A program made the translations under genes and the position numbers. Under the pieces are notes generated by a model. It was not told the DNA's origin and did not search any database. It saw nothing but the letters and a program-made list of their open reading frames with translations. A DNA stretch of 64,000 bases from Cupriavidus pampae (GTDB taxonomy: Bacteria > Pseudomonadota > Gammaproteobacteria > Burkholderiales > Burkholderiaceae): contig NZ_CAJZAG010000006.1 in the NCBI RefSeq assembly GCF_914271485.1, positions 124,001 to 188,000 of the forward strand, written 5' to 3'. Below are positions 50,838-59,548 of the stretch, one piece after another. Position 1 is the stretch's first letter, and every line of letters begins with the position of its first letter.

Positions 50838-51137
50838 ATGACTCCTCTCTCGCAAGACGCGCGCGCAAGCCTGCTGGCCGGCCTGCCCGGCTGGACGCCG
50901 GTACAGGGCCGCGACGCCATCCAGAAATCGTTCCGCTTCGCCGACTTCAACGCGGCCTTCGGCTTTATGACGCGCGTCGCGCTGCATGCGGACAAGGCGG
51001 ACCACCACCCCGAATGGTTCAACGTGTACAACCGCGTGGACATCACGCTGTCGACCCACGATGCCGATGGGCTGACGCAACGCGATATCGACCTGGCCAC
51101 GTTCATCGAGAAAGCCGCTGCGGGACTGACGCGCTAG
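50838..51137 (+). CDS. phhB: Pterin-4a-carbinolamine dehydratase
   Basis: Recycles the pterin cofactor after phenylalanine hydroxylation. The 99-residue protein has the signature [27 protein letters not shown], with the paired His of the active site. The start MTPLSQDAR at 50838 is preferred over an upstream ATG at 50802. It lies 65 bp after phhA, forming the standard phhAB unit. Confidence 0.95.
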   Translation: MTPLSQDARASLLAGLPGWTPVQGRDAIQKSFRFADFNAAFGFMTRVALHADKADHHPEWFNVYNRVDITLSTHDADGLTQRDIDLATFIEKAAAGLTR

Positions 51138-51142
51138 CCGTC

Positions 51143-51162
51143 GGCGTCCTTCGACGCCTGTT
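51143..51162 (+). terminator. Weak hairpin terminator after phhB
   Basis: GGCGTC and GACGCC (51143-51148 and 51153-51158) form a 6-bp stem with loop CTTC, followed by TGTT. The U-tract is poor, so termination may be partial. Confidence 0.35.
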
Positions 51163-51265
51163 AGGTCGCTGAAAGCAACGTCCCTGTACAATCGGCGAGA
51201 TTGCCGACTTGCACGATGGTTGGCAGCCGAGCCTTGCCTAACCAGACGTCATTACGTACAGAGCC

Positions 51266-51970
51266 ATGCGCATCCTGCTGATCGAGGACGACCGTCAAAT
51301 CGCCAGTGGCGTGGAAGCTGGCCTGTCGCGGGCGGGCCATCAGGTCCGCGTCGTGCATGACGGCGTCTACGCCACCGACCACCTGCTGCGCGACCAGCAC
51401 GACCTCGTCATCCTCGACCTCGGCCTACCCGGCATCGATGGCATGACGCTGCTGGCGCGCTACCGCGCGCGCAATCGCACCACGCCGGTGTTGATCCTGA
51501 CCGCGCGCGACGAACTCGAAGACAAGCTATCCGGCCTCAATGCCGGTGCCGACGACTACCTCGTCAAGCCCTTCGCACTGCCCGAACTCGAAGCGCGTGT
51601 GCGTGTGCTGCTGCGCCGCAGCCAGCATGGTGAGGCCGCGCCGGAACGCGATGTGCGGCTGGGTCGGCTGCGCCTGTCCGGCAACGATCGCCGCATGTTC
51701 GTCGATGGCCGCCCGCTGGAGTTGTCGCCGCGTGAGTTCGCGGTGCTCGAACTGCTGTTGCAGCGTCAGGGCCGCGTGGTCAGCAAGGCGCAGATGCAGG
51801 ATCACCTCGCGACGTTCGCACATCCCGCCGGCGAAGGCGGCGATACGGTCGGCGACACCGCGATCGAAGTGTATGTCCACCGCGTCCGCAAGAAGCTCGA
51901 GGACAGCGATGTGGAAATCGTCACGGTGCGTGGCTTTGGCTACCTGCTGCAGATCCGCGCCGGACACTGA
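51266..51970 (+). CDS. OmpR-family response regulator
   Basis: A 234-residue regulator. The receiver domain has acidic residues ED at 7-8, phospho-acceptor Asp51 (LVILDLGLPG), Thr in ILTARD and Lys in YLVKPF. The C-terminal winged helix (RPLELSPREFAVLELLL, YVHRVRKKLE) is of the OmpR type. It lies 62 bp before a sensor kinase gene, its likely partner. The target is unknown; the TctD/QseB-like group is closest by eye. Confidence 0.94.
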   Translation: MRILLIEDDRQIASGVEAGLSRAGHQVRVVHDGVYATDHLLRDQHDLVILDLGLPGIDGMTLLARYRARNRTTPVLILTARDELEDKLSGLNAGADDYLVKPFALPELEARVRVLLRRSQHGEAAPERDVRLGRLRLSGNDRRMFVDGRPLELSPREFAVLELLLQRQGRVVSKAQMQDHLATFAHPAGEGGDTVGDTAIEVYVHRVRKKLEDSDVEIVTVRGFGYLLQIRAGH

Positions 51971-52032
51971 TGCCGCGGTGCCCCGCGCGGGCGCCATGAG
52001 CATCTGCACCCGCTTCGACTGAGCCGCCCGCC

Positions 52033-53814
52033 ATGTGGCCGCGCCAACCACCGCCCCCGTCCGCATCCGGCTCCACGCCTGGCACCACGCCGGGTCACGG
52101 CGCGCGCGCGCGCGGCGGCAGCCGCGGTGCGACCAATCAGAGCCTGCGTATCCATCTGCTGCGCGCGCTCGCAACACCGCTGTTCGCGCTGGTGCTGACG
52201 AGCGGCTCGCTTTCTTACTGGCTGGCCGCGCACTACACCACGCAAGTGTTCGACCGTGCGCTGTATGGCGTAGCCAATAACATCGCGCAGCAGATCCGCA
52301 TTGCAGGGCCACGCCTCGAGCAGGACATTCCGATGATCGCGCAGACGCTCGTCGAGGCCGAGGGCAGCGACCGCATCTACTGGCGCATCCACGGCCCCGA
52401 CGGACTGATCGGCGGCATGGACACCTGGCTTGGCTACGGCACGGGTCAGACCTCGCTCCATGACGCGCGGCTGTTCTATGCATGGTTCAGTGGCCGTCAG
52501 GTGCGCGCGGTGCGCCTGCCGGTGACCTTGCCGAGCCCCGCCAACGACGAATACGGAACCTCCACCAGCGCCGGTGCGTCCGGCGGCGCCAGCGCGCCCG
52601 AGGCGACAGCGCCGCGTGGGCCGATCGTGGTCGAGGTGGCGGAACTGCTCGACCGGCGCGAGACCGCGGCCAACGAAATCCTGCTATCGGTGTCGGTGCC
52701 GCTGCTGCTCCTGCTGCTGCTCGGCAGTCTGATCCTGTCGCACGTGCTCAAGGAAGAGCTCGTGCCGCTGCAGATCCTCACCGACAAGCTGAACCGTCAG
52801 ACCGCGCGCTCGCTGGCCGCCCTGGACGAAACGCAGGTACCGGCCGAAGTGGAGCCGCTGATCCGCGGTCTCAATGCGCTGCTGTCGCGGCTACGCGATG
52901 CGCTCGACGCCCAACGCAAGTTCATCGCCGATGCCGCGCATCAACTGCGTACCCCGCTCACGGCCGTCAAGCTGCATGCGGACCGCGCGGTGGAGGCCGA
53001 TACGCTGGACGTGGCGCGTCATGCGCTGCGCGAAGTGCAAACCGCCGCCGATCGCGCCGTGAGGTTGTCGAATCAGTTGCTGTCGCTCGCGCGCGCCGAG
53101 CCGGGTCTGTCGCTGGAGAGACTCGGGCCAGTCGAGCATTTCGATCTGGCCGAACTCGCGTTCGAGATCGGCGCGGAATGGGTGCCACAGGCGCTCGCGC
53201 GTCGTATCGACCTCGGCTTCGAGATCCTGCCCGGCCCAACCTTCACGGGTGGCGCGCCCGCGCACGTACGCGGCAATCGGTTGCTGCTGCGCGAGGCACT
53301 GAGCAACCTGATCGACAATGCCGTGAAGTATGTGCCGGCCGGCGGACGCATCACGGTGCGCGCCGGTGGCGAGACCATGGGCCATCGCGGCATGGCCGTG
53401 GTGATGATCGAGGACAACGGCCCAGGTATTCCGCCCGCGCGCCGCGACGAAGTGTTCAAGCGCTTCTTCCGCGGGGACGACACGCCGGGCGTTGCGCGTC
53501 AGGCCGCGCCGAGCGGTGCCGGACTGGGCCTGGCGATCGTGCACGAGATCGTGACGCTGCATCAGGGCACGATCCGCATCGAGGACGTGCCGGCGCCCGT
53601 CCTGCCGCCCGTGGTGGAGGTCGCTGTGGAACGCGCCACTGCGCAGGGCGACGGTGGCACCACCGACGCCCCTGACCCCGCCAACGCAGCCAGCACGGCA
53701 GCCAACATCAGCGTGCAGCGCCGCCCGTCGATGCGCTTCGTGATTCGCATCCCGTGCGAACCCGCGCCCGCGCCAACGGGCATCCCGCTGTCGCAGGTCA
53801 CCCGTCGCGTCTGA
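52033..53814 (+). CDS. Sensor histidine kinase (TctE/QseC-like)
   Basis: A 593-residue membrane kinase. A Pro/Gly-rich cytosolic tail (~1-37) is followed by TM1 (~43-66), a periplasmic 2CSK_N-type domain (~67-215), TM2 (~216-236) and the catalytic core. Phospho-acceptor His303 is in AAHQLRTPL; the N box is LSNLIDNAVKY, with DNGPGIP and GAGLGLAIV G boxes. A Ser/Gly/Ala-rich low-complexity insert (~175-196) sits in the sensor domain. An Ala/Thr-rich stretch splits the C-terminal end. It is the partner of the upstream response regulator. Confidence 0.93.
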   Translation: MWPRQPPPPSASGSTPGTTPGHGARARGGSRGATNQSLRIHLLRALATPLFALVLTSGSLSYWLAAHYTTQVFDRALYGVANNIAQQIRIAGPRLEQDIPMIAQTLVEAEGSDRIYWRIHGPDGLIGGMDTWLGYGTGQTSLHDARLFYAWFSGRQVRAVRLPVTLPSPANDEYGTSTSAGASGGASAPEATAPRGPIVVEVAELLDRRETAANEILLSVSVPLLLLLLLGSLILSHVLKEELVPLQILTDKLNRQTARSLAALDETQVPAEVEPLIRGLNALLSRLRDALDAQRKFIADAAHQLRTPLTAVKLHADRAVEADTLDVARHALREVQTAADRAVRLSNQLLSLARAEPGLSLERLGPVEHFDLAELAFEIGAEWVPQALARRIDLGFEILPGPTFTGGAPAHVRGNRLLLREALSNLIDNAVKYVPAGGRITVRAGGETMGHRGMAVVMIEDNGPGIPPARRDEVFKRFFRGDDTPGVARQAAPSGAGLGLAIVHEIVTLHQGTIRIEDVPAPVLPPVVEVAVERATAQGDGGTTDAPDPANAASTAANISVQRRPSMRFVIRIPCEPAPAPTGIPLSQVTRRV

Positions 53815-53824
53815 CGACGACCGC

Positions 53825-53889
53825 CTCGCTTACTTTCCTCGCTTACTTTCCTCGCTTACTCTGCTCGCCTACTCTGCTCGCCTACTTGC
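53825..53889. repeat. 13-bp tandem repeat, five copies, at the 3' end of the SET-domain gene
   Basis: Five consecutive 13-bp units: CTCGCTTACTTTC twice, then CTCGCTTACTCTG, CTCGCCTACTCTG and CTCGCCTACTTGC. The last unit contains the stop codon of the SET-domain gene (53884-53882, minus strand). The others lie just past it. The array probably grew by duplication of the gene end, and copy number may vary between strains. Confidence 0.9.
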
Positions 53890-54409
53890 CGCGCTTTTCC
53901 TTCGGCGCGAGCATCGTGCCGCGGCAGTCCGGGCTGCCGCAACGGCATTCGAACTCTTTCTTGAGCTTCTTGGTGTAACGCGCATCGAGCACCAGGCCGT
54001 AGTCGTAGAAGAGCTCTTCGCCTTCGGCAATGTCGCGCAACGCGTGAATGAACACGCGCCCCTTCTTCTCGCGCGCCTCGCAGTTCGGCGCGCACGCGTG
54101 GTTGATCCAGCGCGCGCGGTTGCCGCCAAACTTGGCGTCGATCACGCTGCCATCTTCAAGACTGAAGTAGAACGTGTGGTTGGGATCGTCGGGATCGTGC
54201 GGATGGCGCTTGAGCGCTTCCTTCCACGAGATGTGCTCGCCCTTGTATTCGATGATGCGCGTGTCCTCGCCGATGGCCCCGATCGCATACACGCCGCGAC
54301 CATGTACCCCCGACTGCCGCACCTCGATGCGATCGCTCGCGGTCTTTTTCTTTCCGCCCTTCTTTTCGGGCTTCTTGTCGCCCTGCTTCGCCTTCGCGTT
54401 GTCCGCCAT
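53882..54409 (-). CDS. SET-domain protein lysine methyltransferase
   Basis: A 175-residue SAM-dependent lysine methyltransferase-like protein. The N-terminal tail is Lys-rich (residues 6-22). The SET fold follows: SGVHGRGVYA (33-42), the pseudoknot motifs NHACAPNC (103-110) and GEELFYDYG (130-138), and a post-SET CxCx4C (155, 157, 162) that should bind zinc with Cys110. The start MADNAKAKQG at 54409 has GGAAGGA; the open frame reaches 54592. SET proteins are typical of eukaryotes but occur in bacteria. The substrate (possibly a ribosomal or DNA-associated protein) is unknown. Confidence 0.92.
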   Translation of the reverse strand: MADNAKAKQGDKKPEKKGGKKKTASDRIEVRQSGVHGRGVYAIGAIGEDTRIIEYKGEHISWKEALKRHPHDPDDPNHTFYFSLEDGSVIDAKFGGNRARWINHACAPNCEAREKKGRVFIHALRDIAEGEELFYDYGLVLDARYTKKLKKEFECRCGSPDCRGTMLAPKEKRGK

Positions 54410-54501
54410 GTTCCTTCCCGAATGGAAAATCGCCCGGAGTATCCCGCGCGAACGGAATGATACCCGCGTGTCGTGACAATGGCGGCATCGCGCAGACACA
54501 T

Positions 54502-57500
54502 TCACCATGCATAGGTCACGCCGGCGCGCACAGCGTATTGATGGAAGTCGTTCGCGCCCCAGCTGCCCGATACATGGGTCCAGCCAGTCCATCTGCGGCC
54601 CAGCACCGCATCGAGGCCCAGTTTCGCCTCATAACGACTGGATGGAAACAGGTTGCCGACCGGCATCTGATTGAACGACACGCTGCCATCGGTGCGTCCA
54701 TGCCACCAGTTGAGCGTGAGCGATGGTTCGAGCCTGCGCGTGCCGCCGTCGGCCGCCGACCGTGACAGCGGCACAGGCCATGCGATTCGCACGCCCAGCC
54801 GCGTGATCACGCCATCGCTGCCGGTGCCCTGCACGCGCGTGCCGTTGTGCTCGGTAAGGTCGTCATCCGTAACGTTGGCGTAGAGCCATTGCACCTGCGG
54901 CTGCACCACCCACCCTGCCGGCATCGGCAATGCGTAACCGGCCTCCGCCGACACGTTCCAGCCGCTGCCATCGTAGTGGACCGATGGCAACCGGTCGCCA
55001 TCGACGCGCTGGCGAAACCAGCCATGGCCAAACCATGCATCGACGTAGCCGCCCAGACGGCTGTCGTCGTGCTGGTACCAGGTGCCATAGGCGCCGACCT
55101 GCCACCCTTCGACGTTCCCGCGTGCGCGCGCCGCGTTGTCCTGCGCCTCGGCCTGACTGCTGGTCTGACCGTATGCGGCCATGACGCCGACATGTAGTGC
55201 ACCGCCATCGCTGGTGCCAGCCGGCAAGGCCGGCCAGCGCGCGAGTTCGGCGCCACCGTGCAACAGAAAGCCGTCCGCGGTGACGTGCAGGCTTGCATCG
55301 TTGCTGGTGCTACCGGTCCATTGACCCGCAGCACGTAACCACGCGGCGCCACGGCGGCCAGCGCCGGGCGTGGCGATAACCGGGAGCTGGTCTGTGGGGC
55401 GGTCATGCAGGCTGTGCACGAACATCGTGGCCGCCATGTGCTGGTTCGCCAGGTACGCGCCGACCTCGGGCCGATAAAGCGGCAGGGGGACTGCCGATGG
55501 GCTCAGTGTGCGCGACGGTGTGGGAGCCGGGTCGGCAATGGGTGGCGCAGGCGTGGGTACGGGGGCCGGCGCAGGTGTCGGTACCGGTGCGGGCGCAGGG
55601 GTGGGTACGGGAGCAGGCGGCACCGGTCGTGCCGAGCGCAGATACCACTGGCCGTCCGCGGCATCCGCCACGCCGCCCTGATGAAGCTGATATTCGTACG
55701 GCCCCGCCACCACACGGCCATCGAGCACGAACGTGCCAGCCGCGGAGAGATCGCGACTGCCGACTGCCACGACCCGAATGCCATCGCCAGGCGTCACGGC
55801 ACCAACCCCACCCACCGACTGCACGCTCAGACGCGTGGCGCCGCCGCTGGCGAGTTGCGTGCCATCCGCCACGAGCATATCGCTGCGCGACGCTGGGCCG
55901 CCCGCGTCGAGGATGGTCTCGATGCGCATCAGGCCGCCGTTGGAGATATACGATCCGCCGCTGACCACCAGCCGGTCCTCGGCCACGCCATTGATCATCG
56001 TCACCGTGCCGCGATGATCGAGTGTACCCACGATCGTGAACACCGCATCCGGGCCGCCTGCGAGAGCCGGTAGCGCATTGCCGACGCCGATCAGTCCAGC
56101 GTTGACGACCGGGCCCACGACCTTGCCATAGCCACCGAGCGCGCCATTGGTGCCCACCGACACCGATCCTCCACCCGCGAGCTCAGCCGCCACCTCGGGA
56201 CGATCGCCGACCACCAGCGTGCCGGTCTCGACCGTGGTCCCACCGCTATAGGTGTGGACGCCGCGAAACACTAGCTTGCCGGCACCGGCCTGCGTGACCG
56301 AGCCCGTGCCGCTGACGGCCGCATCCTGGATCACGGTATCCGCGCGCCGGTACACCAGCGCCGCATGATTGGCGATCGGTCCGATGACGCTACCACTGGT
56401 GCCGTCGTTGCCGATCTGCAGCACGCCGCCCAGAATCGTCGTGCCGCCCGTGTAGTTGCTGTTGCCGGTCAGTGTGAGCGTACCCGCCCCCGTCTTGGTG
56501 ATGCCCCCCACACCGGTCATCACGCTGCGCAGCTCGGTCGAGTAGCCGTTGCTGTCGAACGTGCCGCCGCCCGCGCGCACCGTGACCGGCCGGCCGATAA
56601 AGCCGAAGGAACCGTTCAGGTAACGCAGGGTGCCACCATCGAACACGATGCCATTGCCGAGCGTGCCCAGATTGTTGGGGCTTGAGAACGCCAGCACGCC
56701 GCCTTCGAGGATCGTGAGGCCCGTATAGGTATTGTTGGCGGTCAGGCGCAATTCGCCGGCGCCGCGTTTGGTCACCGTGCCGCGGCCGCTGATCACGCCA
56801 CCGACGGTCAGCGCATCGCTGCGATCGAACACGAGCGCGCCGCTGTTGGCGATGTTGCCCGCCAGGCTGCCGAAGGTCGCACCGTTGCCGACGCGTAATG
56901 TGCCCGCGACGATCGTCGTCCCACCGGTATGGGTCGCCGCGCGCGAAAGCTGAAGTGTTCCCTCACCGGTCTTCTGCAACGCGCCTGCGCCGTTGATGCC
57001 GCTGATCACTTCGAGCATGGCACCCGAGGCAATGTCCGCGGTAACGGCACCGGTTAGCACCAGATTGTGCGTGTTGGCCAGCGTCCCAGTGCCCGTCAAC
57101 CTGGCGCCGCCCTGCAGTTCGGTCGCCAGCGCGTCGAGCGTGAAACGTCCTGCCGTGACGGCAAGCGTGCCGCCATCCTGCACGGTCACACGCCTTCCCC
57201 GCAGCACCGCTTCGTTACCACCGCGTACCGTGGCAGTGCTGCCCACCGAGAACAAGCCGGCTGTGGTGGCGGATATGCCATCGATACGGCCAAACCGCGC
57301 GCCATCGGCGAGCGTAAAGATGCCACCCGTGACCGACGTATTGGCATGGATCGGCGAATCGAAAGCGCCCTGCCCGGCATTGCCGTGGAAGATCACCTCG
57401 CCCGCGCCGGACTTGGTCACCGCCACCAAGGCGTTGTCCGCCGAGTCGATCGGATCGTGAAATACGATGCGTTGTCCCGCCGCGGCCTGAAGCACCAGGT

Positions 57501-58187
57501 TCGCGTTGCCGGCGAAATGGATCGCATTGGGACGCGCGGGACCCGGAGCCGCGCGATCGCGATTACCCGCGAACTCGAGCGACCCGGCCTGCGCGTCGAG
57601 TACCAGCGTGCCGGATCGAACGAAGGCGCTGCCGCCGCGGCCAGTCGCCGTATTGCCGGTAAACATCCCGCCGCCCGGGCCAGCGACGACCCGCAGCATC
57701 GTGCCTCCGGTACTGGGGCCAGCGCGAGCGCCGTCCAATTGGTACCGCTCAACCCGGTAAACGTCACACCATCGAGTCTGACCTCGAACAGGCGACCGCT
57801 GCCCAGGTCATGAACGACGGCATCGCCAGCGCCGCCAGTTTGCGTGAAGGACAGATTGGAGAGCGATACGACAGCGGCATCCACGGTGGTCCCGTCGAGA
57901 TAGACGGCGGCGTTCCGACCCCGCGTGACGGTGTGCCCATTACCAAGAATCTCGAGTCTCGCGCGTTCCCCGGTGTTTGACTGCACCGGTATTTGCCATG
58001 CCGCATTGCTTTGCAGCGAGAAACTGAAGCGCGCGGCATTCCAGTTGGCAATACCGGCCGGACTCGCATTCAAATAGGCACCAATATCTTCTCCGGCGGG
58101 CACGACAACCTGTGCAGAAGCCGTGGAAGCCAACAGGCACGCGCCAAGACGAGGTGCCATGCTTGTTTTGATACTGACTGCTTTCAT
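54502..58187 (-). pseudogene. Autotransporter (type Va) with a one-base frameshift
   Basis: The 5' part (58187 to ~57715) encodes MKAVSIKTSMAPRLGACLLA, a signal peptide, and a passenger start. The rest (to 54502) is in another frame and encodes a beta-helical passenger. It has at least three clear transport repeats of the type KTGAGTLTLTGNSNYTGGTT, a Pro/Ala linker with three PVPTPAPA-like units, and a C-terminal barrel of ~260 residues ending in VTYAW. The shift lies at a run of four C (minus strand, 57718-57715). A fifth C would give LALAPSTGGTMLRV and one frame of about 1228 residues. So it is a recent mutation, phase variation or a sequencing error. Frame 2 alone could start at TTG 57738 but lacks a signal peptide. 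Confidence 0.85.
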
Positions 58188-58355
58188 ACCTACCCTCCCG
58201 CGCCAGGTGCTGATGGCGAAAATACTCAGGGGCGTAGGGGTATTAAATACGGAAAGCGGTTTCACGCGCTATCGTAATTAGCGCCAATATAATCGGAAAA
58301 TAGATTTTCGATTTTCAGATATTTACGATGCACATCGAGGTGGACACACGCCGTC

Positions 58356-58364
58356 TGTGGATAA
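58356..58364 (-). promoter_or_regulatory. Exact DnaA box next to an AT-rich stretch
   Basis: TGTGGATAA (reverse complement of TTATCCACA). A second box with one mismatch, GGTGGATAA, follows at 58378-58386, 22 bp further in the same orientation. The AT-rich stretch lies immediately to the left. Confidence 0.6.
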
Positions 58365-58429
58365 CCCGGCCTCCGGCGGTGGATAAGCCTGCGGTTACGT
58401 TGTGGGTTTGCTGGGGCTGACATGGGGAC

Positions 58430-58807
58430 GTATACGGAACAACTTCGACGTATACCTCGGGTGGTCTCATGCAAAAGGCTGAGTCATCCCCACTCACCAA
58501 CACTTCGTCCCGATGCTTTTGGTATACGCAAACCTCTGATTCGATTGACGTATACGTGGTTATCCACAGAAACAGGTGCCCCTTATCTATCACTACTATC
58601 TGTATACATGAAAGAAAGATGTAAACAGAAAGCATGGGCCTCGCCCGTGGACCTGAAACAGCGCAACACCTCCATGCGTATACCCCTCGACGCACAGCGC
58701 GCTCTGTACGCTCAGCGACCTTAAGGACGTCCCGAGGCACACACGAGCCCTGCCAGCCCCGTAGAGCGCCTCTGAGCGCCCCGGAGGGCCTCGCAGGACG
58801 CGTATAC
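58430..58807. repeat. Cluster of seven GTATAC palindromes
   Basis: GTATAC occurs at 58430, 58450, 58522, 58550, 58602, 58678 and 58802. Three copies are extended to CGTATACG and one to TGTATACA. Copies 1, 2 and 4 share the left flank GACGTATAC, and the first two are spaced 20 bp apart. At this GC content one GTATAC is expected about every 9-10 kb, so seven in 378 bp is far beyond chance. The binding protein is unknown. Confidence 0.8.
58560..58568 (+). promoter_or_regulatory. Exact DnaA box within the GTATAC cluster
   Basis: TTATCCACA lies 4 bp after the fourth GTATAC palindrome. It is on the opposite strand to the boxes at 58356 and 58378. Confidence 0.6.
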
Positions 58808-59028
58808 GCCCCCAGCACCTCCGGAGCCGCATACGGCCGCGCAGGCGGTTTACGCCCGTCTGCGGAGTGTCACAGGAGCCCGCCGATACCAATCGGTAAC
58901 ATTCTCGTTCCGGTGCGCCTTGCCCGACACGGTATGATGTTGCCCGCGGCGTCTTTGCCGGAGCGGGTTCCAGCCGGATCCGCCAGGGCAGGACGTCTGT
59001 GTTTTTTCAACTCGATACGGAGTGAAGC

Positions 59029-59307
59029 ATGACGAAAACCGAACTGATCGACGCGATTGCAGCAGGCGTGGACGGTCTGACCAAGGCCAAGGCCGAGCAG
59101 GCGCTCAACGTAACCCTGAACGCCATCATCGAAGCTGTGGCCAAGGGCGATACGCTGAGCCTGATTGGCTTTGGCACGTTCAGCCAGGGCGAGCGCGCCG
59201 AGCGCATGGCCCGCAACCCGCGCACCGGTGAGGAAATCAAGGTCGAAGCAGCAAAGACTGTGAAGTTCAAGGCTGGCCAGAAGTTCAAGGACGCCGTCAA
59301 TCAGTGA
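59029..59307 (+). CDS. hupB: DNA-binding protein HU
   Basis: A 92-residue nucleoid protein. The N-terminal helices (MTKTELIDAIAAGVDGLTKAKAEQAL) and the saddle LIGFGTFSQGERAERMARNPRTGEEI are typical of HU; the NPRTG tip inserts at DNA bends. HU assists DnaA at replication origins in E. coli. It is flanked on both sides by DnaA-box-like sequences. Confidence 0.97.
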   Translation: MTKTELIDAIAAGVDGLTKAKAEQALNVTLNAIIEAVAKGDTLSLIGFGTFSQGERAERMARNPRTGEEIKVEAAKTVKFKAGQKFKDAVNQ

Positions 59308-59402
59308 TAGCGGCTGGGCTGCGGTTGATGCCCATTCGCATGACCCCGCCATGCCGCCACCGGACGCGTCTCCGGCGCGGGTGCGCGCCAGGCGGGGGAA
59401 CG

Positions 59403-59411
59403 TTATCCACA
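59403..59411 (+). promoter_or_regulatory. Exact DnaA box downstream of HU
   Basis: TTATCCACA in the 241 bp gap between HU and the DUF2272 gene. No other feature was found in the gap, apart from a small CCGGA/TCCGG hairpin. Confidence 0.55.
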
Positions 59412-59548
59412 GTGGTGGCCCGTGCTCCGCACGCGGTCTATCGCACAGGCGGCAGCTGGGTTTCGATGGCTGCCTGGACATGCTGAAAAACGGCGCTCGG
59501 ACAAGGCCAGCACACGCCTCGCCGGGGGCCGCGCCTGACGTACCTCCC

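Larger units (their letters stand above)
58188..59028. other. Non-coding region upstream of HU with origin-like motifs
   Basis: This 841 bp gap holds no convincing gene. It contains an AT-rich stretch (58241-58330, 59 of 90 bases A/T) beside two DnaA boxes (58356-58364 exact; 58378-58386 one mismatch), then seven GTATAC palindromes with another exact DnaA box among them. A short frame at 58608-58724 (38 codons, QRNTSMRIPLDAQRALY) faintly resembles a ribbon-helix-helix strand and helix. It has no ribosome binding site. Confidence 0.6.

Noticed and set aside
58315..58818. 167-residue minus-strand open frame in the HU upstream region
   Set aside because: No recognisable domain or ribosome binding site, and it covers palindromes and DnaA boxes; it looks like chance open sequence.
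58634..59032. 132-residue plus-strand open frame running into the HU start
   Set aside because: Composition is low-complexity Arg/Pro/Ala, it overlaps the HU promoter area, and its codon use is unlike that of its neighbours.
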